Source: Streptomyces sp. A0958 (GTDB taxonomy: Bacteria; Actinomycetota; Actinomycetes; Streptomycetales; Streptomycetaceae). Taken from it: a stretch of 64,000 bases of DNA. Made by a program: the position numbers and the translations under genes. Location of the stretch: NCBI RefSeq assembly GCF_004795035.1, contig NZ_SSBK01000008.1, positions 62,001 through 126,000 on the forward strand, given 5' to 3'. The notes under the pieces are model-generated. The model was not told the origin of the DNA and searched no databases. It saw only the letters and a list, made by a program, of their open reading frames with translations. This document shows, piece by piece, positions 26,489 to 35,440 of this stretch; within the stretch, counting starts at the first letter, position 1; every line of letters begins with the position of its first letter.

Positions 26489-27286
26489 TCAGACCGTTCC
26501 GGGGCGTTCCTCCGGCCCACCGGCGAGGTGATCGAAGTACTCGTCAATCAAGCCGATCAGGCCCGCCACGGCGTGCTGATCGATCTCGGGCGACCAGGGC
26601 TCCTCGGGACGACCGTCGGGAAAGATCAGCCTCTCGGCCAAGACCCAGTACACCAGGTTCCAGCCGTATCCCAGCTTGGCTGCCAGCCACTCCCTGAACC
26701 CGTCCAGCAGGGCTTTGTCAGAGGCAGTGGCATAGCCGTTGAGGAACCCGACCACTGCCCCGAAAGTGACACGGCCGACGAACATCCCCGGACGCGTCTT
26801 GAAGCTGGCCCAGATGTCCTGGTGTGACCACGCCGGCTTGCCCCGACCGCGCCCCCAGGCGGCAGGCACGTGCGACAGGTCGGTACCAGCCCCCCAGGTG
26901 GAGTACGAGACCGCCTCCGGCCCCACGCCGAGAGCCGCGAGGAGGCTACCCACACGGGCGGCCGGATCGACAGGCCCACCCTTCCGGGTCCACACGTGGG
27001 TTCCCGGAGCGTCCCCCTCGTGGTCGGTGACGACGAAGTCCGTCCCGTCCAGCACGAAGAACGCAGCCCGCACACTGCCGTGCCCGTCCCACGAGGTCTC
27101 AAGGGTCAGCCTCAGCCGCCGCGCCACCGCCTCCAGGTCCACCGAGAGCAGGGCCAGCGAGCTCAACGGCCAGGTCACGCTCTGGAACATCGATGCCTGC
27201 CGCGCCGGATTGCGCCCACCTGCCTGGAGTTCTGTCGCGGGCTCCCAGCCGCCCTCTGCATCCGGTAGCTCGATCATCTCAGTCAC
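26489..27286 (-). CDS. Hypothetical protein
   Basis: A 265-residue soluble protein with two halves. Residues 1-150 contain SWDGHGSVRAAFFVLDGTDF and VWTRKGGPVDP; residues 155-265 contain DIWASFKTRPGMFVGRVTFG, FLNGYATASDKALLDGFREW and GYGWNLVYWVLAERLIF. The second half resembles small conserved Streptomyces proteins of immunity-protein-like character, but this is only an impression. The GTG start overlaps the stop of a frameshifted upstream gene (GTGACTGA), so it was once the distal gene of an operon. Confidence 0.6.
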   Translation of the reverse strand: MTEMIELPDAEGGWEPATELQAGGRNPARQASMFQSVTWPLSSLALLSVDLEAVARRLRLTLETSWDGHGSVRAAFFVLDGTDFVVTDHEGDAPGTHVWTRKGGPVDPAARVGSLLAALGVGPEAVSYSTWGAGTDLSHVPAAWGRGRGKPAWSHQDIWASFKTRPGMFVGRVTFGAVVGFLNGYATASDKALLDGFREWLAAKLGYGWNLVYWVLAERLIFPDGRPEEPWSPEIDQHAVAGLIGLIDEYFDHLAGGPEERPGTV

Positions 27287-27620
27287 GACGCACAGTCAAC
27301 CAGTACACGATCTCGATGCGGCTGGCCGCCGACGGGAGATCCGCAGGCATCCCTTCCCGGTTGTTCACGGAACTCCGGTCAGAGCCGAATTCAACGAGCC
27401 TCATCATCCCCCGTCGCCCAAGTACGTGACGCCCCTGGTAGTTCGGAGAAGCCGGCAGGTGTTCGTCCGCGGCGGCCAGCAGGCGCCGGACCGTCGGTGT
27501 CGAGGCGGCCGAACCGAACGCCACGCCTTGTCCAGCGGAACGACGGCGGGGCCGTGCGCTGACCGCGTCGGCGCGCGTCCAGGGCGAGTTGAACGTACTG
27601 GTCGCGGCCGGTCACCCATG
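27279..27620 (-). pseudogene. Frameshifted hypothetical gene
   Basis: One frame gives TGRDQYVQLALDARRRGQR (start near 27612); another gives LAAADEHLPASPNYQGRHVL, RLVEFGSDRSSVNNREGMPA and ends IEIVYWLTVRRD at 27279, overlapping the next gene. Both parts look like real protein but are in different frames, so a frameshift near 27540 is likely. An apparent remnant of a coupled two-gene operon. Confidence 0.35.
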
Positions 27621-27638
27621 CCGCCGCGCCGGCAGCGC

Positions 27639-30600
27639 CTATTTCGTGACTGCTGCGAAGACCTCGGGAAAGGCCCGGGTGCCGAAGCTGCGGTCGTGGC
27701 TGCGGATGAGCTCCAGAAGGAAGCTCCGCAGAGTGGCCGTGATGTCGGCGCGGCCGAGCGTTTGCAGGTGCTTGCGAGCGTCGGCGTAGTGGCGCTCGGC
27801 AATGGCCGTGGTGATGACCTCGGCGATGCCGTCGTCGAGGGTGCCGCAGGCAGCGACAAGGGATTCGATGATCCTGTGATCACCGGGTGCGCAGGCGTGC
27901 TGGACGGCGATACGGAGTTCGCGTCGCCACCACGCAGGGTCGTTGCCATGGAATTCACCGGTCGAGAGAGCCGCGAGGTAGTCGAGAAGATTGGCCCCGG
28001 CCGGGCGAGGGTCCACCGGGCCGAGGCGCGCGAGGTAGTCGCAGACGATCAGGAACCTCCTGCCCTCGACGAAGATCTCCTCCCCTTCGACCTCGTAGAG
28101 CCCGAGCGTCCGCACCACAGGCCACTGGTCGGTGGCGGCTTCGGTGCGGGTACCGAGGATGTAGAGCATCGCCCAGGCCGATGCGACGGCGACCGAGATG
28201 TTGGTCAGGCGTCCGAGTGGACGTGCAACCGGCTTGTCGGCACCGGGGTGGACCTCGATGAACTGGCCGAGGTAGTCGAGCTGGGCAGAGACATCCCCGG
28301 CGGGAGTCTGCTGCCAGAGCGTCTGAATGAGCTGAACGAGGATCTTTGGGTCGTCAACGTCGTCGAGGACGGCTCGTAGTTCGGGCCACGCCATCTCCGT
28401 GTCGATCTTGGCCATGAGTCCGGCGAGGAACTGGCTGCCTCGGCGCTTCGACTCATCGGTGCCTGCCATCAGCTCACGGGCGTGGGCCAGGAGCGAGGGA
28501 CCGTACGTGTCCACACGTCCATCGCGTCGATCGGCGGAGTTGACGATCTTCTCCAGGTCCGCCGTCCGCCCGGTTCGGGTGCCGATGGACACGATGGTGT
28601 CGAAGACCTCATCGCTCTGGGGCATGTGCGCGGCTCGAGTGGAGAAGATCGCGTCGAGCTGGGCCGTCGAAAACATCTGCGGGGTGCGGCTCACCTCTTC
28701 CAGCAGTTGCTGAGCTGTGAGGTGTCCGTGATCGGCCGCGGCCGCCGCGATCCGCAGGAGGCGGTGGTCGGCCTTCCAGTCCTGGGTTTCGAGACGTGGC
28801 GGGAGGAATCGGGCTATGGACGTACCGGGGAGATGGGTTTGGGCGAGCAGGTCGAGCAGCAGCTGTTGGCGCTCGTCGATCCTGCCCTTCTGCGCGGCGT
28901 ACCCGATGGTCGCGAGTGAGGACCTGGCGGCAGCCTCCAGGACAGCGGTGGCGTGTGATCCCGAGGCGAGGATGCCGCGGAGCACGCTATGGCAGACGAA
29001 GTCGCGCACACGAGGGTCCGATGCGTCGAGCAGGGCCTCGATGGCGACGCGGATGCGGCGGTCGTCGTCCGTGGTGACGACGAAGGCGCCGATGGCGTGC
29101 AGCGTCGCCTCGTCCCGCAGCGTGAGCGCGGCGGGGCCGGGGTTTGTGGCGTGTGCGAGGAAATCCGCCCAGGGCTCGGCACCGTGCCAGGTGCCCGCCC
29201 GGTGCCATTCGGCGGCGATGACTCTCCCGAACCCGGCCGCGACGGTGTGGTTCGGCGGCCCCTCGGCGTCGAGGGTCCGGACGATCTCGGCCAGCAGGTG
29301 GTCGTCGCCGATGGAGGACCACTGACGTGCCAGGTACTCCAGCTCGACGCATTCTCGGTCGTCACTGCTCATGAGCATGGCGACGAGCGTGGACCGTACG
29401 AGAAGGCGCGCCTGCGAGGAGATCGCATGGAGGACACCGAGAAAACCGCGCCGCATCGCGGGGGTGACTGTGGTTCCCGCGAACGTGTGGAGCGGCTCCA
29501 GGTAGTCCATTGCCTCGGCCACGTCTCGCGGTGTGCGCAGGGCGAGACGGCCGAACGCGTCGAGCACCGCGGTACGGACATCCGACTCATTGGTGGACTG
29601 CCAGATGAGCAAGAGCTGGCTGATGGTCTGCCCCGTCGGCTTGGCGGCGATGGTGGGCAGAATTCTCGTCGTGCGCTCCAGCGCCGACGCCCCGGCTGTC
29701 CGCAGGGCGTTGGTGGCGCCATCAAGAAGCGCCGGATAGTGACCCCAGGCCACAAGCCCGATCGCCTGGACCGCCTCGCTGTCCGAGGTGACCAGAGCGT
29801 TGACGGCATCGTGGGCCGCACCCTGGAGAAGCGGGTTCGTACCCGCGAGAATCAGGACCTGTTCAAGAACGGCGCCGACGAACAGGTCACCGCCGTGGCT
29901 GGTGGCCCGGGCCGTCAGTGTGCCGATCGTCGCTGGGTCCGACCGGGCGAGCAGACCCTTGGCGGCGGCGAATTCGAACATGGTCTGGTGGAGAAATCCG
30001 ACCTGTTCTCCGCCAGGTACGAGCACACCGCGTTCGGTGAGGACCGCGAGCCCTTCCTCGAGCGATGCGGGGTCGCCGGATGATCCAGCCGCCACGGCGG
30101 TCGTCTCGCGCAGCGTGGCGGCGGGCAGCCCCGGCAGGCCGGAGGCGAGCAATCCGATGGCTGCGTGGCCGGCCAGGGCGCTCAGATTGCCGGCCGCACG
30201 GGCACGCAGGCCGGTCTCGGTATCCGTACGGGCGTCACGAATCACCCGCCGCTGCCAGTAGGCGTCGAAGAGCCGGGTGACGTCGACATCACCGAGTTCG
30301 GGCTCGGCGGGCGCGGAGAGGTCGAACAGCATGCGGAGCAGCAGCGGGCTCCGGCAGACCTCGGCGACCGGCAGGCCGCGCGCCGTTGCCTGCCGGACCC
30401 GCCTGGTGACCTCGGCGTGAGGAACGTCCGGACAATACCGAGTGACCAAGGCAGCGACAGCGTGATCCAGTTCGGCGTCGTCGTACGGCTGGAGGTCGTA
30501 ACGACGCAGATTGTCGTCCGACAGGAGTGCGGCCTCCTGGGGCCTGGTGGAATACAGGCCGGAAAACCCGGCCGTATGTACGGAGTTGAGAAGACGCAAC

Positions 30601-31583
30601 AGCCGCTGGCGCGCCTCTTCGTCGTGAAGCATCAGGTCGGCGGTGTCGAGGAGCAGGACCGGCCTGCTGCCTGCCCGGGCGATCTCTTGCAGCAACCCGG
30701 CGAGTCTTTCCGCAGGTTCGTCACTCCGGTCCCGCAGTAACCACGTAGCGGGCAGCAGCAGCGGCTCCGTGTCCGGCTCGGCGGCCAGGCTCTGGTGGAG
30801 CGACCACAGCAGTGTGCTCTTGCCCGACCCGGCCTCTCCGACGACCACCCGCGGCCACGGATGACTCGTGTTCCTGAGCTGTTCCAGCAGATCGGGTTCG
30901 AGAGTACGCACCACATGGAGCATGGAATCGATGCGGATGTCGCGCACATAGACGGCAGAGATCGCGAGCAATTCGCGGACATCCGCACCGTAGCCGTCCT
31001 CTGATACCGACCGGGCGACCGACGCTTCGTCTGCCGGCGTGGACTCAGACGCCGCGGTGAAAGGGAAACCCGGGTCGAGAAGAATTGCGGCGAGTCGGCG
31101 ACGAAGGTCTTTCAGGTATGCACGAAGTCTTGCGTCGCTTCTGTCAAACGCTATCGCATTCTTCAACGCGTGAAATACTTTGACGTAGCGATCGCCTCCG
31201 AGACCGTCGAACGCTGCATCATTGAAGTCGATGGACTCGACTCTTCCGAGGTCCGTCGAACCGTCGAAGTTGAAATAGCGCAGAGCCACCTCCTCATTGG
31301 TGATCCGCCTGCTCGGTCTCCACGTCGAATTGCTGGCGAACTGTCCTTCGAGTCGGCCTATCGCCCGTCGGAGCGTCAGCTCAAGCGCTTGGACCCGGTC
31401 TCCTCGTCGCCACTCAGTGCGAAAGCTCCGTTCCGCGATCTCACGCAACGCGGGGATGTGCAGCGGTTCCTGCGACTTCTGGCCGTCCCTGGCAACGTCG
31501 CCGAACGCGCCAGGGACCAGTCTGTTCACCACGCTGCCCAACTCGCCCACCAGGACCTCGACGTTCCGGGCATCGAACGACAC
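27639..31583 (-). CDS. Large STAND-type NTPase with helical-repeat C-terminus
   Basis: A 1314-residue protein. Residues 1-230 are an N-terminal domain I do not recognise. Walker A GEAGSGKST is at about 249-257, Walker B PVLLLDTAD at about 309-316, and a winged-helix/lid region follows (GVLVPGGEQVGFLHQTMFEF near 560). From about 590 to the end the protein is alpha-helical with HEAT-like repeats (for example RVRDFVCHSVLRGILASGS). This is the plan of signal-transducing NLR-like ATPases, several of which are anti-phage proteins; that role is inferred only from architecture. The GTG at 31583 has GGAGG 5 bases upstream. It stands alone with no adjacent effector gene. Confidence 0.75.
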   Translation of the reverse strand: MSFDARNVEVLVGELGSVVNRLVPGAFGDVARDGQKSQEPLHIPALREIAERSFRTEWRRGDRVQALELTLRRAIGRLEGQFASNSTWRPSRRITNEEVALRYFNFDGSTDLGRVESIDFNDAAFDGLGGDRYVKVFHALKNAIAFDRSDARLRAYLKDLRRRLAAILLDPGFPFTAASESTPADEASVARSVSEDGYGADVRELLAISAVYVRDIRIDSMLHVVRTLEPDLLEQLRNTSHPWPRVVVGEAGSGKSTLLWSLHQSLAAEPDTEPLLLPATWLLRDRSDEPAERLAGLLQEIARAGSRPVLLLDTADLMLHDEEARQRLLRLLNSVHTAGFSGLYSTRPQEAALLSDDNLRRYDLQPYDDAELDHAVAALVTRYCPDVPHAEVTRRVRQATARGLPVAEVCRSPLLLRMLFDLSAPAEPELGDVDVTRLFDAYWQRRVIRDARTDTETGLRARAAGNLSALAGHAAIGLLASGLPGLPAATLRETTAVAAGSSGDPASLEEGLAVLTERGVLVPGGEQVGFLHQTMFEFAAAKGLLARSDPATIGTLTARATSHGGDLFVGAVLEQVLILAGTNPLLQGAAHDAVNALVTSDSEAVQAIGLVAWGHYPALLDGATNALRTAGASALERTTRILPTIAAKPTGQTISQLLLIWQSTNESDVRTAVLDAFGRLALRTPRDVAEAMDYLEPLHTFAGTTVTPAMRRGFLGVLHAISSQARLLVRSTLVAMLMSSDDRECVELEYLARQWSSIGDDHLLAEIVRTLDAEGPPNHTVAAGFGRVIAAEWHRAGTWHGAEPWADFLAHATNPGPAALTLRDEATLHAIGAFVVTTDDDRRIRVAIEALLDASDPRVRDFVCHSVLRGILASGSHATAVLEAAARSSLATIGYAAQKGRIDERQQLLLDLLAQTHLPGTSIARFLPPRLETQDWKADHRLLRIAAAAADHGHLTAQQLLEEVSRTPQMFSTAQLDAIFSTRAAHMPQSDEVFDTIVSIGTRTGRTADLEKIVNSADRRDGRVDTYGPSLLAHARELMAGTDESKRRGSQFLAGLMAKIDTEMAWPELRAVLDDVDDPKILVQLIQTLWQQTPAGDVSAQLDYLGQFIEVHPGADKPVARPLGRLTNISVAVASAWAMLYILGTRTEAATDQWPVVRTLGLYEVEGEEIFVEGRRFLIVCDYLARLGPVDPRPAGANLLDYLAALSTGEFHGNDPAWWRRELRIAVQHACAPGDHRIIESLVAACGTLDDGIAEVITTAIAERHYADARKHLQTLGRADITATLRSFLLELIRSHDRSFGTRAFPEVFAAVTK

Positions 31584-31997
31584 CTTCACCTCCACCGGCC
31601 GAGTCTGCGGGGGTGCGCCACCGAGCCACCCTCTCGGGCGTGCTCGGGGCGCGCCTACCGGGCACTGCGCCTCATCAGGCATCTGACTGTCGAGGCGGCG
31701 CGCAGGGGGCTCGTCGAACCAGTACGCCGGCCCGACGAGTCGGGGCGTAACCAAGAGAGCCCGATCATAGGCCGGACCGCCGCTTCGAGGCACTGATGCG
31801 AGGGAGCCGGCGATCGGCTCCCTCTCCTTGCCGAACCACCGGAGTTGCCCGCCCGCTCGCTCCGCGGCCTCCGGCGCCGCCCCTGGCGCACCGAGTTACT
31901 CGATAGCGCGCTGCGTCCCACCCGCTGGAGACCGAACGCTCTTCTCGGGCTTCTCCGTGTTGTGCGGGTAATCAATCGCCGCGGACTGGTCCACGAC
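31584..31997. other. Intergenic, no gene seen
   Basis: The 5' flank of the STAND gene. Open frames here extend that gene upstream without a ribosome site. I see no RNA gene or insertion sequence. Confidence 0.4.
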
Positions 31998-32056
31998 TTG
32001 CCGCTCGACTTGGCGCTCAGGCCAAGAACCGAGATGAGCGCCAAGTCGAGCGGCAA
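31998..32056. repeat. Perfect 22-bp inverted repeat, 15-base loop
   Basis: Left arm 31998-32019 starts TTGCCGCTCGACTTGG; right arm 32035-32056 is its exact complement, ending GAGCGGCAA. There is no U-tract, and it is not adjacent to a gene end, so a simple terminator is doubtful. It could be a structured RNA or the ends of a small mobile element. Confidence 0.85.
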
Positions 32057-32138
32057 ACCCTATTTACCAGCCAAGGCCCTCAGTACTTTTGATTTCAGCG
32101 GGCAATCGCCCGGGAAGAGCATGGGAAGGGGGGTACGG

Positions 32139-32249
32139 ATGCAGATTCTGATCGCTATCAATCTTGTCCTTGCGGGCTTCAGTGTCGGGCGCGCATGGCA
32201 GTTCGTTCGGGACGCCCGGTCGGCTATGGGAACCGACCGGCGCCGCTGA
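32139..32249 (+). CDS. 36-residue single-helix membrane peptide
   Basis: Reads MQILIAINLVLAGFSVGRAW then QFVRDARSAMGTDRRR. One hydrophobic helix (residues 2-16) is followed by a basic, soluble tail. GGGGGG lies 5 bases before the ATG; an in-frame ATG at 32121 would add six residues. A perfect 16-bp hairpin begins 7 bases after the stop codon, which supports a real short transcript. Function unknown; size and topology are compatible with a small membrane regulator or a type I toxin. Confidence 0.5.
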   Translation: MQILIAINLVLAGFSVGRAWQFVRDARSAMGTDRRR

Positions 32250-32255
32250 CGAACA

Positions 32256-32298
32256 AGGTGGCGGCACGGGAACCGATTCGGCTCCCGTGCCGCCACCT
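32256..32298 (+). terminator. Hairpin terminator after the small membrane peptide
   Basis: Perfect 16-bp arms AGGTGGCGGCACGGGA and TCCCGTGCCGCCACCT, with an 11-base loop that has its own CCG/CGG pair. It starts 7 bases after the peptide stop codon. Confidence 0.7.
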
Positions 32299-32445
32299 CT
32301 GGCTGTGGTTCAGAAGTGCCGGGTCGTCTTTACTTCGTGCGTCCGCCCTATCGCTGAGCCTCTTTCATCCTGCACGCGGTCCTGGGCACCTGGTCGTTCG
32401 CGCCCGCCGCCGGAACGCCGCACCCCTGGAGTCCGGTCGGTCGGC

Positions 32446-32485
32446 TCAAGTGAATCTCAAGAGGAACGGCAGGACTTCTCAAGGT
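32446..32485 (+). promoter_or_regulatory. Candidate SARP-binding direct repeats before the ACC epsilon gene
   Basis: Heptamers TCAAGTG (32446), TCAAGAG (32457) and TCAAGGT (32479) lie at multiples of 11 bp, the spacing used by ActII-ORF4/AfsR-type activators. They end 38 bp before the epsilon-subunit ATG. Confidence 0.5.
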
Positions 32486-32523
32486 GCGTGCCGGACGGTG
32501 GGCGACAGGCTTGAGGAGGGCGA

Positions 32524-32730
32524 ATGGTCGATTTCGACACCGTGAGGCCCACGTTCCGGGTGGAACGCGGGCAGGCCGACGACGAGGAACTGGTCGCGGT
32601 CACCGTCGTGCTGTGTTCGTTGCTGGCGGGGCAGGAGGAGGAGAGCGGCGACGGAGAGCTGCCCGAGGTCCCGCCGTGGCGGCCCGAGCGGCCCCTTGTC
32701 GGTTACCGCTCTCCGTACAGCTGGCGCTAG
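32524..32730 (+). CDS. Acyl-CoA carboxylase epsilon subunit
   Basis: A 68-residue protein with the epsilon-subunit pattern: FRVERGQADDEELVAVTVVL near the start, then a tryptophan-rich end (VPPWRPERPL, SPYSWR). In actinomycetes this subunit stabilises the beta carboxyltransferase of acetyl/propionyl-CoA carboxylases, raising malonyl-CoA supply. GAGGAGGG precedes the ATG. The beta gene follows at 33088, but about 350 bp with two small inverted-repeat elements now separate the two, and the TAG stop lies within the left end of the first element. Confidence 0.8.
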   Translation: MVDFDTVRPTFRVERGQADDEELVAVTVVLCSLLAGQEEESGDGELPEVPPWRPERPLVGYRSPYSWR

Positions 32731-32805
32731 GACTGTCGTCGAATTCCCGTCGTTCGCCCGGAGGGCGGGCCGCGCGGCAGACGGGAATTCGACGACACGG
32801 CCTAG
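32727..32805. mobile_element. 79-bp MITE-like element, CTAG at both ends
   Basis: The ends share TGTCGTCGAATTCCCGTC in inverted orientation, each preceded by CTAGG. Left CTAG (32727-32730) contains the epsilon gene stop codon; right CTAG is at 32802-32805. The interior is GC-rich with its own small dyad and no coding capacity. Confidence 0.75.
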
Positions 32806-32968
32806 GGCCTGTCCCGTAATCCCTGGTGGGCGCACGACGACAACTACGGCGCCTCGCCGCGTTGTCGGAACGCCCGAATACATCCAGTATGCGGACGCCC
32901 CTCCGCCTTGCGCTGCACCGCATCTGACGCCGCGCGCTGATCCACCAGGGATTACGGGACAGCCCTTG
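32802..32968. mobile_element. About 165-bp MITE-like element abutting the first
   Basis: Inverted ends GGGCCTGTCCCGTAATCCC and, on the other strand, GGGCTGTCCCGTAATCCC, both followed by TGGTGG (one-base indel). It starts at the right-hand CTAG of the preceding element, so it apparently inserted there. Sequences of this type occur widely in Streptomyces, probably moved by an IS5/IS630-like transposase that is not in this window. Confidence 0.75.
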
Positions 32969-33019
32969 GGGCCGGCCGCTTCACCCATGACTGATTCGTG
33001 TGCGTACCAGCCGCGCCAT

Positions 33020-33041
33020 ACAAACCGCACGTGCGGTTTGT
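33020..33041. promoter_or_regulatory. ARE-like palindrome (autoregulator receptor site)
   Basis: A perfect 22-bp palindrome with arms ACAAACCGCAC and GTGCGGTTTGT, 47 bp before the carboxylase GTG. Its GGTTTGT half matches autoregulatory elements bound by gamma-butyrolactone receptors. The TetR receptor homologue at 34692 is co-directional, 12 bp behind the carboxylase gene, so autoregulation is likely. Confidence 0.75.
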
Positions 33042-33087
33042 TATGGTGGCATTGATCGGGCCGCACCTTGAGAGGAAGGGACGTGTC

Positions 33088-34680
33088 GTGACAGTTGTGA
33101 ATGACATTCCTCGGGCCTCCGCGGAGGCGGCGAACGCTCACGAGCGTGTGGCCGAGCTGCACGCGGTCCGCGCGCAGGCGGTGGCCGGGCCGAGCGCGAG
33201 GGCGACCGAGGCGCAGCACGCGAAGGGGAAGCTGACCGCGCGCGAGCGTATCGAGCTGCTGGTGGACCCGGGTTCGTTCCATGAGGTGGAGCAGTTGCGG
33301 CGGCACCGGGCGACGGGTTTCGGGCTGGAGGCGAAGAGGCCGTACACGGACGGTGTGGTCACGGGCTGGGGCATGGTCGAGGGCCGGACGGTCTTCGTGT
33401 ACGCGCACGACTTCCGGATCTTCGGCGGGGCGCTGGGTGAGGCCCATGCCACGAAGATCCACAAGATCATGGACATGGCCCTCGCGGCCGGTGCCCCGCT
33501 GGTCTCCCTCAACGACGGGGCCGGTGCCCGTATTCAGGAGGGTGTCTCCGCGCTCGCCGGGTACGGCGGCATCTTCCAGCGCAACACCAAGGCGTCCGGT
33601 GTCATCCCGCAGATCAGTGTGATGCTCGGCCCGTGCGCGGGCGGCGCGGCCTACAGCCCCGCCCTGACCGACTTCGTGTTCATGGTCCGTGAGACCTCGC
33701 AGATGTTCATCACGGGTCCGGACGTCGTGAAGGCGGTCACCGGTGAGGAGATCACGCAGAACGGGCTGGGCGGCGCCGACGTCCACGCCGGCACCAGCGG
33801 CGTGGCGCACTTCGCGTACGACGACGAGGAGACCTGCATCGCCGAGGTCCGCTACCTCCTGTCGATGCTTCCGCAGAACAACCGCGAGTACCCGCCGTGC
33901 GTGCCGTGCTCCGACCCGCAGACCCGCCGCTCCGAGGTGCTGCTCGACCTCGTCCCGGCCGATGGCAACCGCCCGTACGACATGCACAAGGTCATCGAGG
34001 AGCTTGTCGACGACGGCGACTACCTGGAGGTCCACGAGCGCTGGGCCCGTAACATCGTCTGTGCCCTGGCCCGGCTCAACGGCCAGGTCGTCGGGATCGT
34101 CGCCAACCAGCCGCAGTCGCTGGCGGGCGTGCTGGACATCGAGGCGTCCGAGAAGGCCGCCCGCTTCGTGCAGATGTGCGACGCCTTCAACATCCCGATC
34201 ATCACCCTCCTGGATGTCCCCGGCTTCCTGCCCGGCGTCGACCAGGAGCACGGGGGGATCATCCGGCACGGCGCCAAGCTCCTCTACGCCTACTGCAACG
34301 CGACCGTGCCCCGGATCAGCCTGATCCTGCGCAAGGCCTACGGCGGCGCCTACATCGTCATGGACTCCCAGTCGATCGGCGCCGACCTGACCTACGCCTG
34401 GCCCACCAACGAGATCGCGGTCATGGGTGCCGAAGGCGCCGCCAACGTGATCTTCCGCCGGCAGATCGCCGAGTCGGACGACCCCGAGACGACCCGGGCC
34501 CAGATGGTCAAGGAGTACAAGGCCGAGCTGATGCACCCGTACTACGCGGCCGAACGCGGCCTGGTCGACGACGTCATCGACCCCGCCGACACCCGCGAGG
34601 TGCTCATCGGCGCCCTGACGATGCTCCGCACCAAGCACGCCGACGTACCGGCCCGCAAGCACGGCAATCCCCCGCAGTAA
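33088..34680 (+). CDS. Acyl-CoA carboxylase beta subunit (carboxyltransferase)
   Basis: A 530-residue PccB/AccB-type carboxyltransferase: HAKGKLTARERIELLVDPGS near 50, the acyl-CoA oxyanion region GGAYSPALTDFVFMV-type segment near 190, and the C-terminal DVPGFLPGVDQEHGGIIRHG plus RKAYGGAYIVM. It should carboxylate acetyl- or propionyl-CoA with a biotinylated alpha subunit encoded elsewhere, feeding malonyl-CoA to the two polyketide synthases. The GTG at 33088 follows GAGGAAGGG by 7 bases. Co-transcribed with the TetR gene 12 bp downstream, under an ARE-like palindrome. Equivalent in place to alpX of S. ambofaciens, as I recall. Confidence 0.9.
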   Translation: MTVVNDIPRASAEAANAHERVAELHAVRAQAVAGPSARATEAQHAKGKLTARERIELLVDPGSFHEVEQLRRHRATGFGLEAKRPYTDGVVTGWGMVEGRTVFVYAHDFRIFGGALGEAHATKIHKIMDMALAAGAPLVSLNDGAGARIQEGVSALAGYGGIFQRNTKASGVIPQISVMLGPCAGGAAYSPALTDFVFMVRETSQMFITGPDVVKAVTGEEITQNGLGGADVHAGTSGVAHFAYDDEETCIAEVRYLLSMLPQNNREYPPCVPCSDPQTRRSEVLLDLVPADGNRPYDMHKVIEELVDDGDYLEVHERWARNIVCALARLNGQVVGIVANQPQSLAGVLDIEASEKAARFVQMCDAFNIPIITLLDVPGFLPGVDQEHGGIIRHGAKLLYAYCNATVPRISLILRKAYGGAYIVMDSQSIGADLTYAWPTNEIAVMGAEGAANVIFRRQIAESDDPETTRAQMVKEYKAELMHPYYAAERGLVDDVIDPADTREVLIGALTMLRTKHADVPARKHGNPPQ

Positions 34681-34691
34681 CGGAGCGCTCG

Positions 34692-35351
34692 ATGGCACGA
34701 CAGCAACGCGCGGTGCGAACCCGGGAAGCCCTGATCAGGTCCGCGGCCGAGATCGTCGCCCGGGAGGGCTTCGCGGTCACCTCGCTCACCGGGATCAGTA
34801 CGCGGGCAGGGGTGAGCAACGGCGCGCTGCACTTCCACTTCGTCAGCAAGGTGGCCTTGGTGGAGGCCGTGGAGGCGGCCGCGCTGGAGCGGCTGCGGGC
34901 GGTGCTGGAGGCGCCGGCGGGCGCGCGGAGCCGGCTGCAGCACCTCGTCGACGTCACGCACGCGCTGGCGCGCGAGCTGAACTCCGACGTGGTGCTGCGG
35001 GCCGGGTTCGTGCTGTGCGGTGACGTGGCGTGGGCGCCGGACGTGGACCTCCGGGCGTACTGGCAGCGGTGGGCCGAGGGGTTGGTGCGGGAGGCCGGTG
35101 CGGCGGCCGAACTGCGGCCCGGTGCCGAGCCGGAGGGGATCGTGGCGGCGGTGGTGGGCGCGACCGTGGGCTTCGAGGTGCTGGGCGCGCGGGACACCGT
35201 CTGGCTGGCCTCCCGCACGGTCGCGCGGTTCTGGGAACTGCTGCTGCCGACCCTGGCCTCGCCGGGGCTGCTCGGGACGCTGGACGCCGGGGGGACCCGG
35301 GGGAGGGCCGAGCCGGTCTCCGACGGCCTCGGAGGCCGCGAGACCCGGTAG
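34692..35351 (+). CDS. TetR regulator, pseudo-gamma-butyrolactone-receptor type
   Basis: A 219-residue TetR protein of the ScbR/JadR2/AlpW group: QRAVRTREALIRSAAEIVAR and ISTRAGVSNGALHFHFVSK are typical of autoregulator receptors. Pseudo-receptors in this group bind antibiotics or precursors rather than butyrolactones and act as late repressors. It lies 12 bp after the carboxylase gene and before the SARPs. ARE-like sites at 33020, 35421 and 35761 are plausible targets, which would let it repress its own operon and the first SARP. Ligand class is inferred. Confidence 0.8.
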   Translation: MARQQRAVRTREALIRSAAEIVAREGFAVTSLTGISTRAGVSNGALHFHFVSKVALVEAVEAAALERLRAVLEAPAGARSRLQHLVDVTHALARELNSDVVLRAGFVLCGDVAWAPDVDLRAYWQRWAEGLVREAGAAAELRPGAEPEGIVAAVVGATVGFEVLGARDTVWLASRTVARFWELLLPTLASPGLLGTLDAGGTRGRAEPVSDGLGGRETR

Positions 35352-35420
35352 TGCCTTCCGGGAGCCTTTGGGCCGGCAAGGTCCTTCGAGAGCCCTTTGA
35401 GGCATTCCGAAGCCCCTGAA

Positions 35421-35440
35421 GAGACCAACTGGTTTGTTTT
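35421..35440. promoter_or_regulatory. Weak ARE-like site
   Basis: GAGACCAACTGGTTTGTTTT contains the GGTTTGTT half of AREs with only a poor left half. It lies 70 bp after the TetR gene and 450 bp before the first SARP. The rest of 35352-35750 shows no gene. Confidence 0.3.
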
